Below are positions 60,348-64,000 of a DNA stretch of 64,000 nucleotides, one piece after another. The stretch is taken from the NCBI RefSeq assembly GCF_000695685.1, contig NZ_JFFR01000012.1, positions 62,001-126,000 of the forward strand, read 5' to 3'. Position numbers and translations under genes: made by a program. Position 1 is the stretch's first letter. Each line of letters opens with the position of its first letter. This stretch comes from Vibrio fortis (lineage in GTDB: Bacteria; Pseudomonadota; Gammaproteobacteria; Enterobacterales; Vibrionaceae). The notes under the pieces were generated by a model. That model was not told where the DNA came from, did not search any database, and saw only the letters and a list, made by a program, of their open reading frames with translations.

Positions 60348-61289
60348 TTACAAGCCAGCCAGCTTGAGGCGATTGGCGTGTTGACGATAGAGAGTGACAG
60401 GGTCTGTTTCAAAAAGGTGGTGGATCCCTAACGTCCCGTTGATTTCATCCAAGTGATTCATTTTGTAGTTATCGCCAATCACACGACCTAAATGAGCACT
60501 ACAAGTCCCCACTAAACCATCACTAGGGCCATCAAACGCTAACCCTAAAATTGTCATTGCTCCATCCGTCGGGTCGAGCAAATTGGTAAAGGTCGACGAT
60601 CCTGTCCAAGAGTAGTAGTAGACACCATTGCTCGCTTGCCATTCACCATCTCCACAGGCCGATGTCGGTACACCCTCCGGGTAATGCTGATTAAATGCTA
60701 GGGAGCCTTCAGTCGTGAGTGCTTCTAATGAAGCGAGCCCATCCTGTTCAAGATCGCTTCCGCCTGAAAGTAAGTTAATCAATGTGGTTAGGCCACCAGC
60801 CAACTTAACTGCAATCGACTCAGTAATGGATCCTTCTGCGACATTGCCTCGCACTAAATCCGCAACTTTAGAGCCTTTATGAACCCCACCAACACTGGTG
60901 ACCGATGCTACAAGATCTGGCCTCACCGAGCCTACATATCTTGCTGTAGGCCCACCATGGCTATGACCAACTAAGTTAACCTTATCCGCCCCAGTAACGG
61001 CGATAATGGTTTCTACTTGAGCAAGAAGCTGCTCTCCTCGCACCTCTGAACTGTTCGTCGCAGAGACCTGAGCGACATAAACGTTGGCCCCATCTTTCGC
61101 TAGCGACTCGGGAATGCCGTAAAAGTAATCGACACCAGCTAACGTGTCGAAACCAAATAACCCGTGTACCAACACAATTGGGTACTGTGTTTGCGTGTAC
61201 CCTGAATGTTCTAGTGGCGCGGTGCTCGTTCCAGCGTACACACTGGCACTTCCCATGCACAGGGCCGCCATCAGCATCATCTTTTTCAA
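60348..61289 (-). CDS. lipA: Secreted triacylglycerol lipase (subfamily I)
   Basis: A 313-residue extracellular lipase (signal peptide KKMMLMAALCMGSASVYAGT). It has the oxyanion motif YPIVLVHGLFGFD, nucleophile elbow LVGHSHGGP, the Asp in DPTDGA/ FDGPSDGLVGTCSAHLG region and the catalytic His in LGIHHLFETDP. Two Cys (SACGDGEW and VGTCSAH) should form the conserved disulfide of subfamily I.1/I.2 lipases. Secretion by the type II system after folding by the neighbouring chaperone is expected. It is divergent from the phospholipase gene. Close to Pseudomonas and V. cholerae LipA. Confidence 0.94.
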   Translation of the reverse strand: MKKMMLMAALCMGSASVYAGTSTAPLEHSGYTQTQYPIVLVHGLFGFDTLAGVDYFYGIPESLAKDGANVYVAQVSATNSSEVRGEQLLAQVETIIAVTGADKVNLVGHSHGGPTARYVGSVRPDLVASVTSVGGVHKGSKVADLVRGNVAEGSITESIAVKLAGGLTTLINLLSGGSDLEQDGLASLEALTTEGSLAFNQHYPEGVPTSACGDGEWQASNGVYYYSWTGSSTFTNLLDPTDGAMTILGLAFDGPSDGLVGTCSAHLGRVIGDNYKMNHLDEINGTLGIHHLFETDPVTLYRQHANRLKLAGL

Positions 61290-61757
61290 CGTCTTTCTCC
61301 TTTACTAATTAGACCTCGGATGAGTTGAAAAGCTAGGAGAGGAATTCAGAAAGTAGAAATTTATAAATTAAGAATCGTGAGCAATAACGACCATTCAACA
61401 TCTAAATTAAACATCAATCACTCATTCACAGAAGTGCAATCCCTACCATTCCGCTCCTGTTAAGAACTCAGAAGACTTAATGACACTTCTATATTTAAGA
61501 GATTGTTTTGATTGGATTAAAGCATACACCTATGCGTTTATAATCGGTTAAAACGAGTTTTAACGAACAAAGAGAAGGTTGTTTTTTAGACAGATTTTCG
61601 TTGAAAAATGGATCTTAGTACCAGATAGAGAAAATTATAAAATCAAATGGATTGACCAAAACGCATCACTAAGACATATAGGTCTGACCAGTTTTCAATA
61701 AGCAATACCGATTACTGGTCTATTCAATTTCTCACACTCAATTGAAAGATCCTACAT
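61290..61757. promoter_or_regulatory. Divergent lipA / tlh control region
   Basis: 468 AT-rich bases with no gene. An inverted repeat (GACCAGT at 61686-61692 and ACTGGTC at 61714-61720, 21 bases apart) lies 38-72 bases before the haemolysin ATG, a position suited for an operator or leader hairpin. No T-run follows, so it is not a terminator. Confidence 0.5.
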
Positions 61758-63005
61758 ATGAAAAAAACAACGTTAGTTTTGGCTCTATTGATGCCATTTG
61801 GTGCGGTTTCAGCACAAGATAACACCATGACTCCAGAGTCAATCACGTCAGCGCAAGTTGCACAAACTCAATCAGATTCCACCTATACCTACGTTAGATG
61901 CTGGTATCGAACAGATGCAAGCCACGATTCACCCGCTACGGATTGGGAATGGGCTAGAAAAGAAAACGGTGACTATTACACCATTGACGGTTACTGGTGG
62001 TCTTCAATCTCCTTTAAAAACATGTTCTACAGCGAGACCCCACAACAAGAGATTAAACAGCGTTGTGTAGAGACATTAGATGTTCAACACGACAAAGCCG
62101 ATATTACCTACTTTGCTGCAGACAATCGCTTCTCTTACAACCACTCGATCTGGACTAACGACCACGGTTTTCAAGCCAATCAAATCAACCGAATAGTCGC
62201 TTTTGGCGATAGCCTTTCAGACACAGGCAACCTATTCAATGGCTCGCAATGGATCTTCCCTAACCCAAATTCTTGGTTCTTAGGTCACTTCTCGAATGGT
62301 TTTGTTTGGACTGAGTACCTAGCTAACGCTAAGGGTGTGCCACTCTATAACTGGGCTGTGGGTGGCGCAGCAGGAACCAATCAATATGTCGCTCTCACTG
62401 GCGTCTATGATCAGGTAACTTCGTATCTTACCTACATGAAGATGGCGAAGAACTATCGACCAGAGAACACCCTGTTCACATTAGAGTTCGGGTTGAATGA
62501 TTTTATGAATTACGGACGCGAAGTGGCTGATGTAAAAGCCGATTTCAGCAGCGCACTGATCCGCCTAACCGACGCTGGCGCAAAAAATATTCTTTTGTTC
62601 ACCCTACCAGATGCGACCAAAGCACCTCAGTTTAAGTACTCAACTGAACAAGAAATCGAGACCGTTCGTGGCAAGATTCTCGCGTTCAACCAATTCATCA
62701 AGGAACAATCAGAGTACTATCAAAGTAAAGGTGACAACGTGATCCTATTTGATGCTCACGCACTATTCTCGAGTATCACCACTGATCCACAAAAACATGG
62801 ATTCAGAAACGCAAAAGATGCCTGCTTAGACATTAATCGTAGCGCCTCTCAGGATTACCTATATAGCCATAGCTTAACAAATGATTGTGCAACTTACGGT
62901 TCTGACAGCTATGTGTTCTGGGGCGTAACACACCCAACCACGGCAACTCACAAATACATCGCCACACATATACTGATGAACTCAATGTCGACCTTCGACT
63001 TTTAA
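61758..63005 (+). CDS. tlh: Thermolabile haemolysin / lecithin-dependent phospholipase (SGNH/GDSL)
   Basis: A 415-residue secreted phospholipase A/lysophospholipase, the Vibrio thermolabile haemolysin. Signal peptide: KKTTLVLALLMPFGAVSAQD. The N-terminal extra domain (about 40-130; YVRCWYRTDASHDSPATDWE and DGYWWSSISFKNMFY) is typical of TLH. The SGNH hydrolase follows: block I VAFGDSLSDTGNLFN (Ser), block II Gly in WAVGGAAGTN, block III GLNDF (Asn), block V DACLDINRS ... WGVTHPTTATHKY with Asp and His. It degrades phosphatidylcholine and lyses red cells with lecithin. Tlh sits next to the lipase and foldase as in V. cholerae, but hlyA/hlyB are not between. Confidence 0.95.
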   Translation: MKKTTLVLALLMPFGAVSAQDNTMTPESITSAQVAQTQSDSTYTYVRCWYRTDASHDSPATDWEWARKENGDYYTIDGYWWSSISFKNMFYSETPQQEIKQRCVETLDVQHDKADITYFAADNRFSYNHSIWTNDHGFQANQINRIVAFGDSLSDTGNLFNGSQWIFPNPNSWFLGHFSNGFVWTEYLANAKGVPLYNWAVGGAAGTNQYVALTGVYDQVTSYLTYMKMAKNYRPENTLFTLEFGLNDFMNYGREVADVKADFSSALIRLTDAGAKNILLFTLPDATKAPQFKYSTEQEIETVRGKILAFNQFIKEQSEYYQSKGDNVILFDAHALFSSITTDPQKHGFRNAKDACLDINRSASQDYLYSHSLTNDCATYGSDSYVFWGVTHPTTATHKYIATHILMNSMSTFDF

Positions 63006-64000
63006 AGACATCGCACCGTTTAGATAAAAGAAAACCGCCATTAACGGCGGTTTTTTTTTTTTTTTTTCGTCGACCTTTTGTGCGACTTTCTTTTTAGGGA
63101 TAAAGACTGAATCACCCACTGCCACATTTTGGTGGAAGCTCTTATCGCGCTTAACCGGTTTCTTCGGCGCTTTCTTCACTTGTGGCTTATTAGTCTTCTT
63201 CGCAGGGCCGCCTTTCTTGAAAGCTGGCTTACGAGGTTTGATACCCTTGAACTTACCTTTCAGGCCTTCAAGTACTGAGAAAGTAAGATCTTGTTGTAGG
63301 TAAAGCTCTACACGCTTGAAGCTGTCCCAGTCTTTTGGACCAACCAAAGAGATTGCATCACCTTTATTACCAGCACGGCCGGTACGACCAACACGGTGAA
63401 CGTATTCTTCAGTGTGCTTAGGCATATCAAAGTTAATCACGTGACTCACGTTCGGGATATCAATACCACGAGAGGCAACGTCTGTCGTAACCAAGATCTT
63501 GTACACTGCGCGCTCAAACTGACTCATGATAGCGTTACGTTGCGTCTGGTTAAGGTTACCGCTCAACGCCACTGCTTTCAGCTTCTTCTCGTTCAGCTTT
63601 TCTGTCAGGCGATCAGTATCTGCACGTGTTGCCGTGAAGATCATCACCTGACGGTATTCTGCTTCTTCCAAAACACGATCAAGAATCGCTTCTTTATGAT
63701 CAAGGTGATCACACAAGTAGAATTTCTGAGTGATATCTAGGTGCTCTTCATTTGAAACACCGATTGCGATACGTTTCGGGGCATCTAGCATTTCGTTAGC
63801 AATGCCATTTACTTCCGCGTGATCCAGCGTTGCAGAGAACATCAGCGTTTGACGACGACGATGCTTAGCTGCGTTAGCAATGCGGCGAAGCTCTGGAGCA
63901 AAACCCAAATCAAGCATACGGTCTGCTTCATCTAGAATTAGTGTCTCAACACCGTCTAAGAACAATGAACGATGCTCTAGGTGGTCAGCAAGACGACCTG
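62982..64000 (-). CDS. DEAD-box ATP-dependent RNA helicase, C-terminal part
   Basis: The frame is open to the window edge (residues GRLADHLEHRS precede the TTG at 63965), so the N-terminal part with Walker A is outside. Visible motifs: II DEAD (LILDEADRMLDLGF), III SAT (MFSATLDHA), IV VMIFTATRADTD, V TTDVASRGIDIP and VI HRVGRTGRAG. A basic tail (KPAFKKGGPAKKTNKPQVKK) follows, as in SrmB/RhlE-type proteins of ribosome assembly. The end of the gene runs through a 17-A tract and the tlh terminator and overlaps tlh by 24 bases, an odd ending (VDEKKKKKPPLMAVFF...). A one-base change in tract length would stop translation at a TAA inside the hairpin, giving a shorter protein. Confidence 0.9.
   Translation of the reverse strand, partial: GRLADHLEHRSLFLDGVETLILDEADRMLDLGFAPELRRIANAAKHRRRQTLMFSATLDHAEVNGIANEMLDAPKRIAIGVSNEEHLDITQKFYLCDHLDHKEAILDRVLEEAEYRQVMIFTATRADTDRLTEKLNEKKLKAVALSGNLNQTQRNAIMSQFERAVYKILVTTDVASRGIDIPNVSHVINFDMPKHTEEYVHRVGRTGRAGNKGDAISLVGPKDWDSFKRVELYLQQDLTFSVLEGLKGKFKGIKPRKPAFKKGGPAKKTNKPQVKKAPKKPVKRDKSFHQNVAVGDSVFIPKKKVAQKVDEKKKKKPPLMAVFFYLNGAMSLKVEGRH
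63033..63067 (+). terminator. Terminator of tlh with a 17-T tract
   Basis: AACCGCC, a six-base loop (ATTAAC) and GGCGGTT are followed by a run of 17 T (63051-63067). On the other strand this T-run is a poly-A run in the helicase gene. Confidence 0.93.

Noticed and set aside
63396..63740. 114-codon plus-strand frame
   Set aside because: Antisense to conserved helicase motifs IV-VI; shadow of a real gene.

Overview
The window reads as a Vibrio chromosome segment, most likely from the secondary chromosome. This is inferred from gene content (pyrC, malEFG/malK, pstSCAB, a thermolabile-haemolysin/lipase/lipase-foldase cluster, two chemoreceptors, two GGDEF proteins) and from remembered V. cholerae gene order, not from a search. 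Gene density is high. There are no rRNA or tRNA genes, no CRISPR array and no intact insertion sequence.

Layout. 1-3.1 kb: end of pyrC, a membrane diguanylate cyclase and an M14-type peptidase. 3.1-9.1 kb: a glyoxylate-shunt block with malate synthase G (glcB), a LysR regulator and isocitrate lyase (aceA), plus a small gene downstream of glcB whose product resembles one internal piece of malate synthase G. 9.2-14.4 kb: an ADP-ribosyltransferase-like protein, an overlapping tldD-pmbA pair, a GNAT-like protein and an exported nitrobindin-like protein. 14.5-18.9 kb: an ABC ATPase / FtsX-type permease / AttH-like lipoprotein operon. 18.9-20.5 kb: an AT-rich patch of small envelope genes. 20.7-25 kb: mdtL-yidZ, a decayed aminotransferase fragment, and a divergent AraC/EamA pair. 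25.5-26.4 kb: an acyl-CoA thioesterase and a small ORF. 26.9-32.6 kb: the maltose transporter, malEFG divergent from malK, with a CRP-like site, MalT-like boxes and two candidate small RNAs. 32.6-35.2 kb: a MITE-like repeat, a 65-aa protein and a chemoreceptor. 35.5-42.5 kb: a six-gene MoxR/DUF58/DUF4381/VWA/VWA-TPR/BatD operon with in-frame repeats. 42.5-44.7 kb: a GAF-GGDEF protein. 45-48.7 kb: pstSCAB with a Pho-box-like site. 49-50.6 kb: a second chemoreceptor. 50.7-59.3 kb: a five-gene minus-strand operon (S9 peptidase, haem-type TonB receptor, M36-like metallopeptidase with P-domain, two DUF1566 proteins) behind a Fur-box-like palindrome. 59.4-63 kb: lipase foldase, lipase, and divergent thermolabile haemolysin/phospholipase. 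63-64 kb: a DEAD-box helicase cut by the window edge.

How the genes work together. The window is rich in nutrient acquisition: acetate/fatty-acid use (aceA, glcB, thioesterase, lipase, phospholipase), maltodextrin and phosphate uptake, and probably host-protein or haem iron scavenging by the 50.7-59.3 kb operon. The least-described items are the Fur-box protease/TonB operon, the stand-alone malate-synthase-domain protein, and the structured RNAs around the mal genes.
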